Source: Kiloniellaceae bacterium
Lineage (GTDB): Bacteria; Pseudomonadota; Alphaproteobacteria; Kiloniellales; J153
Length of the DNA: 64,000 nt
Assembly: GCA_021776175.1 (NCBI GenBank)
Contig: JAJFGJ010000035.1
Location: forward strand, 38,126 to 102,125
Direction: 5' to 3'
The notes beneath the pieces were generated by a model, which saw nothing but the letters and a program-made list of their open reading frames with translations, was not told the origin of the DNA and did no database searches. Made by a program: the position numbers and the translations under genes. Of the stretch, positions 36,901 to 46,531 are shown piece after piece (position 1 is the stretch's first letter; every line of letters begins with the position of its first letter).

Positions 36901-39900
36901 CTGACCGACGATCCGGCCACGGTGGATGTCGAGACCAAGTTCGAGGACCCCTCGATCCTTCCGATCCAATTCCAGGTCACGGACCTGAATGGCGACACCG
37001 CGAACGGCACCTTCAACGTCACCATCGTCGATGACGTTCCGACCATTGGCTTCGATGGCGCCGAGGGTCAGTCCTACGGCCAAGCCCCTGGCGAATTAAA
37101 GCTCTGGGAATCGGACATCGTCGCTGACGGCGGCGAGGGCGCATTGGCTCATGAGAGTTTCACGGTCGTGTTCGGCGCCGATGGACCGGAGACGGATTCG
37201 TCGGCCGCTCCTTACCTGGCGCTGAATTTCCTTGGCGCGCGCGCGCTGGCCGAAGGGCCGGGAACGGAAACCGAGATCGTTTACGACACAGACGGCAGCA
37301 CGGCAAATCCGGCCCTGACCTCGGGCGGTGAGATGGTGACCGTGGCCGGCGACGCCAGCGATCCGACCGTGATCCGTGGCTTCATCGATAACGATGGAAG
37401 CGGCGACTATAGCATTGGCGACGATCTGGTCTTCACCGGCCACGTTCAGTTGTCCGGTAACGATCCGCGCCACGGCCACCTGACGTTCGAACTCCACCGC
37501 CAGCTCGACCACCCGGATGTGGACGAGGTGATGGAGGATGACAATATTCGCTTCGAACTCTCCGTAACCGTGACCGACGACGATGGCGATAGCGACACAC
37601 TAGGCTTCACGGTCGATGTCGACGACGACGGACCCCAAGTCTTCCAGACTCAGGCAGCCATAGTCGACGAGGACGGCTTGCCGGAGCGCACCTTCGGCGG
37701 CGGCACTGGCGGCGGCGGCACCCCCGTCACGATTGGCGATACGACCTTCGATCTCGGCGCTGATGCCTTCCCGTCTTCGGTCACGTTAATCTCCGGTGGT
37801 GGAAGTATATTTGGCGGCGTCACTGGAGTAGAAGCCCTGACCGGCGGTGACATCAACACCGCTATTTTCAATCTTGATTCAGGCGACGTTTTCGAACTGA
37901 CCTTCCCGGTGCCGATCGTCAACCAGACGGGGGACGATCTGTACTTCACCGACACCCGCTTCGATGCCAGAGGGATCGGATTCTCGCTCGACGGGGGCGC
38001 CACTTGGCACCCGGTACCCCCCGGCGATTTCGTGGACACCGGTCTTAATCCCCTATTGAACGGAAACTTCACGCCAGACCTTTTCGCCGTCACGATCGAC
38101 TTGTCCGATTTCGGCGTCGCGGCGGGCGCGAGCTTCGACACCATCCAGATGCGCGGTAACAATGGCACCGATCCTGTTGTCGTCGGCAACTTGAACGCCG
38201 CAGGCGGCGGGACCGGCACCGGCGAAGCCATCGTTTTCCCGGCGGGCATCGCAGGTGGACTTGGCGACATCCCCGATCCGCAACCCGGCGGCGATGGTAA
38301 CGAGGCCACCTTCGCCGGCAGCCTCGGCGTCGATTTCGGCGCCGACAGGCCGGGCGATATCAGCTTCGCCGCTCTCGACGGGCAAGCGGTCGTGAATACA
38401 GACGGCGATCCCGTGCTGTCGCACGGCCTGCCCCTGACCTATAGCTGGGACGCGGACACGCACACGTTGACCGCCTTTGCGCAAGGCGGCGGCGATGAAG
38501 GCGGCACCGGCGGCACCGGCGGCTCTGTCTTCATCACCGGGCACGATTCCGACGAGCACGAGAACTACGATTACGACGGCGCGGGCCTGGACTATCTACT
38601 GTTCGGCGGCGCGGCCGATGCCGCCGCGCGCGCCGGCAAGACGGTCGCCCTTCTGCATAATGGCCCAGACCTGGACGGCAGCACGACCGTCGCGGAATAC
38701 ATCGCTGATATCCAGGCCGCGAAGGGCTACGACGTCACCTTCTTCGACCTCTCCGATCCAAGCTGGACCGATGTTTTCGCGGGCGGTTTCGACGTCATCA
38801 TGGCTGCCTCCATCGAGGATTTTGCTGGCGATAATCCAACGCCAGCGGAACAGGCCTTGGCTCAGGCGTCCAGGGATGCCCTGTTCGGCGCCTCGGATCA
38901 ATTCGCGGACTACATCAATGACGGCGGCGGTCTGTTCATTCATACCGATGGTGGGTTCGGCCAAACCTGGTACGATTTCATTCCGAACTTCGGCACCGCC
39001 GTCAACAATACCATCGATATTAGTGGGATCTTCACGCCGACCACGGCCGGCGCGGATATTGGCCTGACCGAGGCCATCGTCGATAGCGACGTCACCCACA
39101 GCTTCTACACCGGCATCGACACCAACCTGTTCACCGTGTTCGAGCTGACCGATGCTAACACTTCGGGCGTGCCGGTCGGCCTCCCGGTTGCCTTCGGCGC
39201 CCGCGGTATCGGCATCGAGGACGGCGAGTTCGTTCCCCTCGGCAACCCGATCTTCGAGATCGAGATCACCGACGTCCAGAACGGTGACTACACCCTGACT
39301 CTACTCAACCAAGTCGATCACGACGCGCCGGTTGAGCCGGGCACGGCGGACGAAAACGACATTTTCCTCAACCTGCCGTTCCTGGTCACCGATTTCGACG
39401 GCGACACCGCCGACGGCACCTTGCCGGTCACCATCAATGACGATTCGCCGAGTGTTGGGGACATGATCCTCACCCACGACGAGACGCCGGGCGTTGATGC
39501 CGACGCCGACGATGTCGCTTCGTCGTCCAAGCCGGCGGGACTGCTCGCTGTCCTGGAGACGGTGTTCGGCGGCACGGCTCCGGCCGAGCTCAGCGCCGCG
39601 GTCAACGACATTGAGTTTTCCTTCGGCGCCGACGGTCCGGGCACGATCGCCCTCGACGATGTCGCCGATGGCACCGTCAGCGGCTTGGTCGATACGGCCA
39701 CGGGCCGGGATATCCTGCTTTTCAACGGCCCCGACAACACGATTGTTGGCCGCGTGGCGCCCGAGTTTCTCGCCATTCAGATCGAGGAGGGACCCCAAAC
39801 CCCAGAGGGCGATGTCGCCTTCGTTGTCTACCTGCAGGACGGCGGTTCCGAGGCGGACCTGTGGTTCGTGCAGTACAGCGCCATTGTTCATGACAACCCC

Positions 39901-42900
39901 GCCGACCCGGACGAAGCCAATCCCGAGCCGACGGAAACCGTTACCGGCAGGGACGGCAGGGAAACCACCGTGCCGCTGTTCGAGGACGAGTTCCTCGAGG
40001 TCACCTACACGGCGACCGACTTCGACGGCGACGCGGTCCAGGGCACGGCCACGATCACCATCGAGGACGACGGTCCGGCCATACTCGACGGTGCCGAGGG
40101 CGCCATTCGCCTGGTTCACGACGAATCGGCCGGTCAACAGAACGGCCTGCCGGCAACAGCCACAGAGGATAATAACGACGACGACCTGGCTCCCGCGGTC
40201 GTGGAAGCTCAGGTCCTGGCGGTGGAAAGCTGGGTCGGCCTGCTTAAGGGCGATCCGACCTTCGACCTGACCGCCATTGGCGGCGTCAGGGATACGATCC
40301 GCGAGGGCATTCACTTCGATGCCGGCGCGGACGGTCTCGGGGAAGTCCGATTTGACCTTTCCGACGTATTCACCGGAGCGGAGACCGACCTACAAGCTTC
40401 GTTCGACGACGCCCCCGTCCATGCCGTCGTCGTCGATGGCGAGCTTATTCTGGGCGTGACCGGATTCGCCGGCGACGATGCCAGCGGCCGGCCGGTGTTC
40501 GACCGGGTCGTGTTCTCCCTGCACATGGAAACGACCGCGACCGGTCTGGGCGCGGGCGAGGCCGAATTCACCTTCGTGCAGTACGAGGCCGTGGTGCATC
40601 CCCTGCCAGGCGACGGCAGCGGCACGCCCTCCACCTTCGACGAAGGTCTGGTCAGCATCGATGGCCGCGTGGAGATCGGTTACGTGGTCGAAGACAAGGA
40701 CGGCGATACGGTGTCGACCCCGACCAATGCTCAGATCATTGTCGACATCGAGGACGATGGGCCGAAGCTTTCCGGTCAAACCGAAATGGGCACGGTCGAG
40801 GAAGAACACCTCGCGGGCGGCAACGAAGATACCTCTCCGGCCGCTGATCAGGACACCCTGGACCCGGACGGGGCCGGCCCCTTGGGGGACGACTTCAACG
40901 CGACCACGACGGTCGCCAGCGGTTCGCTTGCCGGTCTGGTTAACTTCGGCGCCGATCAGCCGGGCACCTTCAGCCTATCGTCGGACTTCAGCGGCCTGCC
41001 GGCCCTGACCTCTAACGGCGAGCCCGTCCTGTACGGCTTCGTGCCCAACCCCTCTGGAATACAGAACCCGCTTATCGGTTTCGTCGACGTCGCCGACCCG
41101 CCCGGGGATTCCCGCGAGGGCGTGTTCGATAGCGACGACCGGCTCGTGTTCTCGCTGCACCTTAATCCCAACGGCACCTATATCTTCGAACTTCGCGACC
41201 AGCTCGATCATCACCCGGTGGTCCTGGCCGACGATGCCGAGGGTATTCTACCGATAGACTTCTCCTCGGTCGTGATAGCAACGGACGCCGACGGCGACAC
41301 GGTCGCGCTCGGCGAGGGCAGCTTCACGATCGACGTGATCGACGATGTGCCGCGGGCGCGTGAAGACGGCTTCACGGTCGACGAGGACGGTTTGACGGGC
41401 GGCAATCCGGGCGGACCCGGCGATACGGCCCTCGCGGTGACCATGCCCGTGCACAGTTTGTTCGGCCCCGACGGCGGCTTCGGTGCCGACGGTCCGGGCG
41501 ATATCGACTTCGCCTCGCTCCACGGGACGACCGCCGATGCCTTGAGCGGGATCACGACGGTGCCGCTTACCTCGCGCGGCGACGCGATCACCTATGATTG
41601 GGACGGGACGAGCCACACGCTCACCGCCGTGGCCGATCAGGGCGGCGCCGACGAACGGCCCGTCTTCACCCTGCAGGTCACCAACCTCAACGCCGGCATT
41701 GTCACCTTCGAATTGCTCGAGGCGGTAGATCACCCGCTGACCGACGATCCGGGCACGGCGGGAACGGTGGAGACCGCGTACGAGGACGACCTGCGGCTCA
41801 ATCTGCCGTTTACCGTGACCGACTTCGACGGCGACGCGGCCGCGCATACCTTGCAGGTCGTAATCGACGACGATTCGCCGGTTATCTTCGATGGCGGCGA
41901 GGGCTTCGTTACCCACGACGAGACCCCCGGTGTGCAAGGCATCACGTTCGATGTGGATTTCGACGGCACCGCGACCCCGAGCCCCTTGGACGACCGGGCC
42001 CTCCCGGCGGCCTTGATAGCCCTGGCTTTGGGTACACCGATCGGTGCGGCGGCGAGCGCGGCGGGAGCCTTCTCCTACAGCGTCGGCGCGGACCAACCGG
42101 GCGGACTTTCCCTGACCCAGGACGACGGTGCCGCCTTCGATGGCATCGATAGCGGCCTGGCACGGTCTTCCGACGATACGCCGATCTTCCTGTTCTCCAG
42201 CAGCGATCCTTCGGTCGTGCTCGGTAGGGCAGGGGCGGACGCGGCGGCGGCGGAGACCGGCGATATCGTTTTCGCGGTCCATGTCGACGGCAGCGACGAC
42301 TCGCTCTGGTTCGTTCAGTACGACGCGGTGGAACATCCCAACGCCTTGAACCCCAACGATGCGGTCGTCATGGCGGATGAGTTCTTCCTGACCGTGACCG
42401 ACGAGGACGGCGACGCGGTCACCGCGCAGGAGCCTTTCTTCGTGGCGATCTTCGACGACGGGCCGAGCGTTTCCGGCATCTCGATGATCAACGACGAGAC
42501 GGCGGGTGTCGACCATGCGGACGATACCGATCTTACGGCGCCTCTACCGGCCGCGTTCCTGGCCGAAATCGCGCCGGCCGGTCTGACGCCGATCAACACC
42601 TCGGTGAAGTCGATCGCCTTCGATTATGGCGCCGACGGGCCGGGCGGTATTGTCCTCGACAATGTCGTCGATGGCACCGACAGCGGCTTGATCGATACCG
42701 AGACCGGCGATTCCATCTTCCTCTTCAACCGGCCCGATGGCGTGGTTGTTGGACTGGCCTTGGCGGATGTCTCCGAGGTTCCCTTGGTGTTGGCCGACTT
42801 CGCCGACTTCATCGGCGATATCGTCTTCGCCGCCGTGATCGGTGCCCCCTCGGCGCCCAGCGGCCTCGACAACGAGTCGAGCGCGGACCTGTGGTTCGTC

Positions 42901-44580
42901 CAGTACACGGCGATCCAGCACGACAACCCCTTCGATCACGACGAGGCCGGGCCGGAGGGCGGGACCGGAAGGTTCGCCGGCACGCCCGATGTCATTAACT
43001 TCGAAACCCTGGCCGCCGGTACCTTCGACGGCACCGACGGGGTGGTCGATGGCACGTTCGGAGTTGCCAGCGTTGGGGGCCGCACGATCCTAGTGACCGG
43101 CGACAATCCTAACGCCGACGGCGCCGGGGCTCGTACCGCGAACGCGGCCGTGATCTTCGACTCGGCGGATCCCTCGCGCGGCCTGTTCGGTCTGGGCACG
43201 CCCAACGAGGACTTTGGCGGGCCGGGCATCGGCGCCGGCGGCGAAAGCGGCAGTCCGTTCCAAAACGACACGGCGCTTGGCAAGACGCTCATCATCGACC
43301 GGGATTTGATCAACGTGGACGGCGATCCGCTCCACATCGACGACCCGGCGGTGCAGGGTGTTGTGGTTAGCTTCCTGACCCTGGATTTCTTGGCGGGCGG
43401 CCCGGTCACCATGGACTCGCTCGACGTCATGGACCTGAACAACGGTCAAACCATGACCATCAGGATGTTCGACACGGGCGATAACCTGCTGGCCGCCTAC
43501 AACGCGCCGGGGACGGATGTTAACGGTGTGGCGACGGTCGATCTCGGCGGCACCCCCGGCGTTGTTCGCGTGTTAATGACCATCAACGGTTCCGCCGCGG
43601 TCGACAACATTGTCTTCCGGCCGGAGGAAGAGCGCACCTTCGAGGACGAAACCCTCACTCTCGGCTATAGCGTGACCGACGCCGATGGCGATATCGTCAG
43701 CGCCGCCGCCACCATATCCATCGAGGACGATGGGCCGATCGCCAACGGCGACACGCCGTCCTATATCCAGGACGACGCGAGCGGTAGCGTTGGCGGCAAC
43801 GTGTTCGGCAACGACGTTATCGGGGCTGACGGCCCGGTCGTACTTCCCGACGGACCGGTGACCTTGTTCAAGTATAACGGCGAGGATTCCGTCGGCGACG
43901 CGGTCGAACTTACGGCGGCCGCGGGCCTCACGGTGATGACCTTCGCCGGCGGTGATTTGACGGTCAATGCCGATGGCGCGTGGATGTACGTGCAGGGAGG
44001 CGGCGATGGCCTTAGCAGCGCCGGTTACGTCGACGACTTCAGCTATGTCATCGAGGACGGCGACGGCGACACCGCCAGCACCATCCAACCGATCCGGGTG
44101 GTGTTGGACGCCGATGAGGTGGCAATCAACTCAACCGACGCGGTTATTGAAGGCTTCGGATTAGACGATTTCCTCGCCGGTGGCGACAATGCCAATGAGA
44201 TCGCCGGGAACGGCGGCAACGACCTTCTGTTCGGCGGCGGCGGCGGCGATACGCTGATCGCCGGTGCCGGGAACGACCAGCTGTTCGGCGACGGGGGGGC
44301 GGACGCCTTCTCCTTCAGCCTCGCGGCGAACGAAGGCACGAACACCATCGGCGATTTCTCGGTCACCGAGGGCGACACGCTGGAATTCACCGACGTGGTC
44401 GCGGATGTCGACGGCATCGCCGGCATCGGTGCCGGAGACGCGATCGACGTCACGAGCTTCAGCAAGACCGGCTCGACGGTCACGGTCGACCTGCACAGCG
44501 GGACGACCCTGATCATCGAGGACGTGAACGGCGCCATCGATACAGCGCAAGATCTGTTGGACAATAGCGTTATCGTCTAG
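33991..44580 (+). CDS. giant type I-secreted RTX adhesin with VCBS/T1SS-143-like repeats
   Basis: 3,529 acidic residues with no Sec signal. The N-terminal part resembles the retention region of LapA-like adhesins. Residues 228-412 look like a nidogen-type domain (FPFLGDTYTAITVSSNGFIW). Residues 470-686 and 1511-1750 are two copies of a domain beginning F(V/I)TGHDS(E/D)EH. The middle is a chain of Ca-binding repeats beginning IEDDGP or NDDSPSV, each with FGADGPG and HDETPGV-like words. RTX nonapeptides (GGNDLLFGGGGGDTLIAGAG) lie near 3396-3435, followed by the C-terminal type I secretion signal. No ABC exporter, HlyD or LapG/LapD genes are in the window. Confidence 0.85.
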   Translation: MTEDFGGLNDASEIDQDGSDETGLIGAQDNATLIGQAAITVAQPAPGQNLPIDAEAGQRYIIEFSPDAAQVRVQGNDLILEFPDGGSVTFNDLGTVVGQPGAPVFEVAGQPISSTVIFGQAVALAGGEDAPTFETAAAPGAVGTGETRYDDDTGQLIDLLDAQPVIPGVEREFRLIDLEPSEVLALDEDNPPVDHDVDVTANFIESLADAGLTFADGIGFGGGSGGGSTQTFGFTNVGGEPLNLEDDETQSVDLNFAFPFLGDTYTAITVSSNGFIWLGTSETDDDCCDADDAEFLSDPPRIAPAWYDLDPGESGASITVADLGDSIVVTWQGVPEFSNDDGNTFQVQLFSDGRIVFNYETLNADTSGSGHFHDAIIGVTGGNGASDPGETDLSPFGSFSTGSQGTVYEFFERDETDGSDNFDLSGQTIVFTPNGSGGWEVNTGPSSGTVVVTGDGGVAGPSTGDAGGAIFVTGHDSEEHGNAEYMNAGLDFLAFGHQATGAELAERGDFSIAFLNGNLDTFALSRMEAGGWDVTMYDLDFDFSDAFNGTFDLIMVGSGDGRSAHRDALFNAASDFEAFINGGGGLFINTDEDFGQSWYDFVPNFGTTQNNSIGTSGIFTPTAAGNDIGLTEAIVDRDITHSFYTGVDTELFTVFELTQANNRGVPAGLPVAFGTRNIGISDGEFVRADVDASTGGFLYEFQVGEAEIVDDNIHGTDVEDGVTTQFTITSLPTDANGNPVGFLLIDRGDDNVIEEIVGPGFGGVPVNVQTGDSVFYFLPKEDFADRPDVVTFNYFTTDSDGLDSLDDGPATVTINLPDPVPTVSATDASVDEDDIDGGEGGQTLVPGEDPFQIPGSDTHNLGDPPFDPDASQSPPDGFQSTTVTGTITASFSFDEPGTATFTPATVAALQALNLTSSTNDEALGYTLSNGNRTLTATTGGGTVFTLEIAPSSSSGDFEYSFVLLGSINHPLTDDPATVDVETKFEDPSILPIQFQVTDLNGDTANGTFNVTIVDDVPTIGFDGAEGQSYGQAPGELKLWESDIVADGGEGALAHESFTVVFGADGPETDSSAAPYLALNFLGARALAEGPGTETEIVYDTDGSTANPALTSGGEMVTVAGDASDPTVIRGFIDNDGSGDYSIGDDLVFTGHVQLSGNDPRHGHLTFELHRQLDHPDVDEVMEDDNIRFELSVTVTDDDGDSDTLGFTVDVDDDGPQVFQTQAAIVDEDGLPERTFGGGTGGGGTPVTIGDTTFDLGADAFPSSVTLISGGGSIFGGVTGVEALTGGDINTAIFNLDSGDVFELTFPVPIVNQTGDDLYFTDTRFDARGIGFSLDGGATWHPVPPGDFVDTGLNPLLNGNFTPDLFAVTIDLSDFGVAAGASFDTIQMRGNNGTDPVVVGNLNAAGGGTGTGEAIVFPAGIAGGLGDIPDPQPGGDGNEATFAGSLGVDFGADRPGDISFAALDGQAVVNTDGDPVLSHGLPLTYSWDADTHTLTAFAQGGGDEGGTGGTGGSVFITGHDSDEHENYDYDGAGLDYLLFGGAADAAARAGKTVALLHNGPDLDGSTTVAEYIADIQAAKGYDVTFFDLSDPSWTDVFAGGFDVIMAASIEDFAGDNPTPAEQALAQASRDALFGASDQFADYINDGGGLFIHTDGGFGQTWYDFIPNFGTAVNNTIDISGIFTPTTAGADIGLTEAIVDSDVTHSFYTGIDTNLFTVFELTDANTSGVPVGLPVAFGARGIGIEDGEFVPLGNPIFEIEITDVQNGDYTLTLLNQVDHDAPVEPGTADENDIFLNLPFLVTDFDGDTADGTLPVTINDDSPSVGDMILTHDETPGVDADADDVASSSKPAGLLAVLETVFGGTAPAELSAAVNDIEFSFGADGPGTIALDDVADGTVSGLVDTATGRDILLFNGPDNTIVGRVAPEFLAIQIEEGPQTPEGDVAFVVYLQDGGSEADLWFVQYSAIVHDNPADPDEANPEPTETVTGRDGRETTVPLFEDEFLEVTYTATDFDGDAVQGTATITIEDDGPAILDGAEGAIRLVHDESAGQQNGLPATATEDNNDDDLAPAVVEAQVLAVESWVGLLKGDPTFDLTAIGGVRDTIREGIHFDAGADGLGEVRFDLSDVFTGAETDLQASFDDAPVHAVVVDGELILGVTGFAGDDASGRPVFDRVVFSLHMETTATGLGAGEAEFTFVQYEAVVHPLPGDGSGTPSTFDEGLVSIDGRVEIGYVVEDKDGDTVSTPTNAQIIVDIEDDGPKLSGQTEMGTVEEEHLAGGNEDTSPAADQDTLDPDGAGPLGDDFNATTTVASGSLAGLVNFGADQPGTFSLSSDFSGLPALTSNGEPVLYGFVPNPSGIQNPLIGFVDVADPPGDSREGVFDSDDRLVFSLHLNPNGTYIFELRDQLDHHPVVLADDAEGILPIDFSSVVIATDADGDTVALGEGSFTIDVIDDVPRAREDGFTVDEDGLTGGNPGGPGDTALAVTMPVHSLFGPDGGFGADGPGDIDFASLHGTTADALSGITTVPLTSRGDAITYDWDGTSHTLTAVADQGGADERPVFTLQVTNLNAGIVTFELLEAVDHPLTDDPGTAGTVETAYEDDLRLNLPFTVTDFDGDAAAHTLQVVIDDDSPVIFDGGEGFVTHDETPGVQGITFDVDFDGTATPSPLDDRALPAALIALALGTPIGAAASAAGAFSYSVGADQPGGLSLTQDDGAAFDGIDSGLARSSDDTPIFLFSSSDPSVVLGRAGADAAAAETGDIVFAVHVDGSDDSLWFVQYDAVEHPNALNPNDAVVMADEFFLTVTDEDGDAVTAQEPFFVAIFDDGPSVSGISMINDETAGVDHADDTDLTAPLPAAFLAEIAPAGLTPINTSVKSIAFDYGADGPGGIVLDNVVDGTDSGLIDTETGDSIFLFNRPDGVVVGLALADVSEVPLVLADFADFIGDIVFAAVIGAPSAPSGLDNESSADLWFVQYTAIQHDNPFDHDEAGPEGGTGRFAGTPDVINFETLAAGTFDGTDGVVDGTFGVASVGGRTILVTGDNPNADGAGARTANAAVIFDSADPSRGLFGLGTPNEDFGGPGIGAGGESGSPFQNDTALGKTLIIDRDLINVDGDPLHIDDPAVQGVVVSFLTLDFLAGGPVTMDSLDVMDLNNGQTMTIRMFDTGDNLLAAYNAPGTDVNGVATVDLGGTPGVVRVLMTINGSAAVDNIVFRPEEERTFEDETLTLGYSVTDADGDIVSAAATISIEDDGPIANGDTPSYIQDDASGSVGGNVFGNDVIGADGPVVLPDGPVTLFKYNGEDSVGDAVELTAAAGLTVMTFAGGDLTVNADGAWMYVQGGGDGLSSAGYVDDFSYVIEDGDGDTASTIQPIRVVLDADEVAINSTDAVIEGFGLDDFLAGGDNANEIAGNGGNDLLFGGGGGDTLIAGAGNDQLFGDGGADAFSFSLAANEGTNTIGDFSVTEGDTLEFTDVVADVDGIAGIGAGDAIDVTSFSKTGSTVTVDLHSGTTLIIEDVNGAIDTAQDLLDNSVIV

Positions 44581-44611
44581 GTAGGCCGGTCCGCTTCGGC
44601 GGATTCGGTTT

Positions 44612-44643
44612 AAAGGGGGGGCGCAGGAAGCGCCCCCTTTTTT
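44612..44643 (+). terminator. rho-independent terminator of the giant RTX gene
   Basis: AAAGGGGGGGCGC and GCGCCCCCTTTTTT pair around a short loop and end in six T residues. Confidence 0.85.
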
Positions 44644-44768
44644 GCGTGGCCCGCGCCTGTGTCCTTTTTGTGGTTAACCGGAAATAAAGCGAAAATTCAG
44701 GGGTGGCGTATTAATATCGATTGCGGCACAAGATATAGCGGCGGAAAAAACCAGACCGAGGACAGTCG

Positions 44769-45236
44769 ATGCGTATATGGGCGAAACTCAAGACAACTCA
44801 AATCTCTTGGGCCGGAATCCTCCGGCCGGTGAATCTCGGCCTTGGGATTTTGCTGTTGGGATTGGCCGGGCCCGCCCTTGGCGGCCGCCAGGCTCCCGCC
44901 GTCTGGGTGCCCCTGGACGCCGATCAATCCTCCGTCATGGTTCCCTATCAGGAAACGCTTCACATACCCGGCCCCGGTCAACGCCCGGTTCCCTGGACCC
45001 CGGAACACCTGGCGGCGCCGGACCCCGGCTTGCTCGATAATAGCGCGGCGCGGCGAGGACTTCTGCCCGGCGATGCCAGGCGGAGCGAGACCGGCTCCGG
45101 CCCCCAGAACCGCCAGGAGACAGTGCCGGCACGCGGCCGTTCCTTCACCCTCTCCGACGTGCTTCGAGATGTTGAGTGGCGCCGGCAAACCGCCGAGCAA
45201 TTGCGCCGGAACCCAGCCTTCAAACCCAGATTCTAG
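44769..45236 (+). CDS. secreted hypothetical protein
   Basis: 155 residues. A hydrophobic stretch (NLGLGILLLGLAGPALGG) near residues 22-39 suggests export or anchoring. The rest is proline- and arginine-rich without a recognised domain. It lies after the RTX gene and points at the SBP gene. Function unknown. Confidence 0.45.
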   Translation: MRIWAKLKTTQISWAGILRPVNLGLGILLLGLAGPALGGRQAPAVWVPLDADQSSVMVPYQETLHIPGPGQRPVPWTPEHLAAPDPGLLDNSAARRGLLPGDARRSETGSGPQNRQETVPARGRSFTLSDVLRDVEWRRQTAEQLRRNPAFKPRF

Positions 45237-45301
45237 CTAGAGCACTTTCCGATCATATTGACCCGAGGGCTTAAGCGAACGGTTGCCGTGCCCGGCACAT
45301 C

Positions 45302-46531
45302 TCAGCCATCGGGCGAGACCGTCTTGCCGTTGTTTCGTACGATTTGCCCTTCGTAGTCGTAGATAAACGACGCGCTCTCGAAAAAGCTAAAGGGCACGCG
45401 CAGGCCGATTTCCCGCGCCTTACGGAAATTTATGGCGATATCGGGAGGCGACACCACGCCTACCTTGAGGTCACCGGCCCTGGCGCGTCCGGTCAGCACT
45501 TCGGTTCCGTAAATGGCGGCGAGATGCGCATTACTCTGGAAACTGATCCCAACGGAGAGAACCGCTGAATCGTCGCCGGCATTCACCACTTCGGGAACCA
45601 CGCTGAGAACGGGAACCCGGTCCGAATACTGATTTATACTGGCGATCTCATTGAAGACCGATGTGCTGCCCGTAATCCAGAACACGCTCTCGCTAAGATA
45701 CGGGTCGTTTTTGCGCATGGTGGCGATCGCCTTGGGGACGAGCTGGGCCAGTTGCTTGGCGGCTTTCTTGGGTTCCGTAACCTGAAGATCGATGACTTGT
45801 ATGCCACGCCGGCGCGCGAACTCAGCAACCGGCTTCGCCTGCGTTTCCATGGCGCTGATATTATTCTTATCTACAAGAACGCCAATATTCTTTAGGTCCG
45901 GTTTGAGTTCCAGAACATAAGCCATCTGGGCTTCGATCGGCATGTTGAGCGACGTGAAGGCGAAATTGGTCCCGCTGCCCGTGGTGTAATCGGGCATCTG
46001 GCCGAGTTGAACGGGATCTTTCGAGCATACCGATACGACCGGGATAGCCCCGTCCCAATAGTTATTGTAGAGCCAGGCCGTCGTTTCCGAGCCCATGGAG
46101 AAGATCAAGTGGTAATCCTGTTCTTCGGCGAGGCGGAGGGCCTTCTCGCCTCGCTTGTCCTCCTTCTCGAAATTGACCACCGTAATCGCCGCGCGGATAT
46201 CCTTGTCGGAAAATACGTGGAGGATTTTGCTGATCGCCGTATCGTATGCCGAAGAGGGGCGCGGATAGACGACGAGAACCCGGTATTGCGGTTGCTGCGA
46301 GGTATCGGACCGACGCCGGATCTCGACCCTTTTCAAATCTCCCTTGGCTTCCGAGATCTCCCAGGCATCGAAAACGTCGACGTTAAACTTGAACCAGGAC
46401 CAATAGGCCGGCTCGGTATCCCAGCTAGGCTTGGTAGCCTCCGCCCCTTGGCCCGGTGTTAGCGCTAATGCAGCGGCTAGGAAAAAAGCCCGGGCAATAA
46501 TCGCAAGGTTCGAACTAAGATGTGCGCCCAT
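45302..46531 (-). CDS. periplasmic ABC-type substrate-binding protein (PF04392-like)
   Basis: 409 residues from ATG 46531, with AGGGAG seven bases upstream. A signal peptide (IIARAFFLAAALALTPGQG) is followed by a two-lobed periplasmic binding protein of the ABC_sub_bind type: YRVLVVYPRPSSAY, NIGVLVDKNNISAMETQAKPV and VLSVGISFQSNAHLAA. No ABC permease or ATPase gene is near. The start overlaps the end of the sensor-MFS gene by 17 bp, so the two are translated together and the binder probably serves that protein. Confidence 0.75.
   Translation of the reverse strand: MGAHLSSNLAIIARAFFLAAALALTPGQGAEATKPSWDTEPAYWSWFKFNVDVFDAWEISEAKGDLKRVEIRRRSDTSQQPQYRVLVVYPRPSSAYDTAISKILHVFSDKDIRAAITVVNFEKEDKRGEKALRLAEEQDYHLIFSMGSETTAWLYNNYWDGAIPVVSVCSKDPVQLGQMPDYTTGSGTNFAFTSLNMPIEAQMAYVLELKPDLKNIGVLVDKNNISAMETQAKPVAEFARRRGIQVIDLQVTEPKKAAKQLAQLVPKAIATMRKNDPYLSESVFWITGSTSVFNEIASINQYSDRVPVLSVVPEVVNAGDDSAVLSVGISFQSNAHLAAIYGTEVLTGRARAGDLKVGVVSPPDIAINFRKAREIGLRVPFSFFESASFIYDYEGQIVRNNGKTVSPDG

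Noticed and set aside
34060..44564. Long frames antisense or out of frame to the giant RTX gene (up to 420 codons)
   Set aside because: High-GC shadow frames of a repetitive acidic gene; no family motif or ribosome site, and the RTX frame is unbroken.
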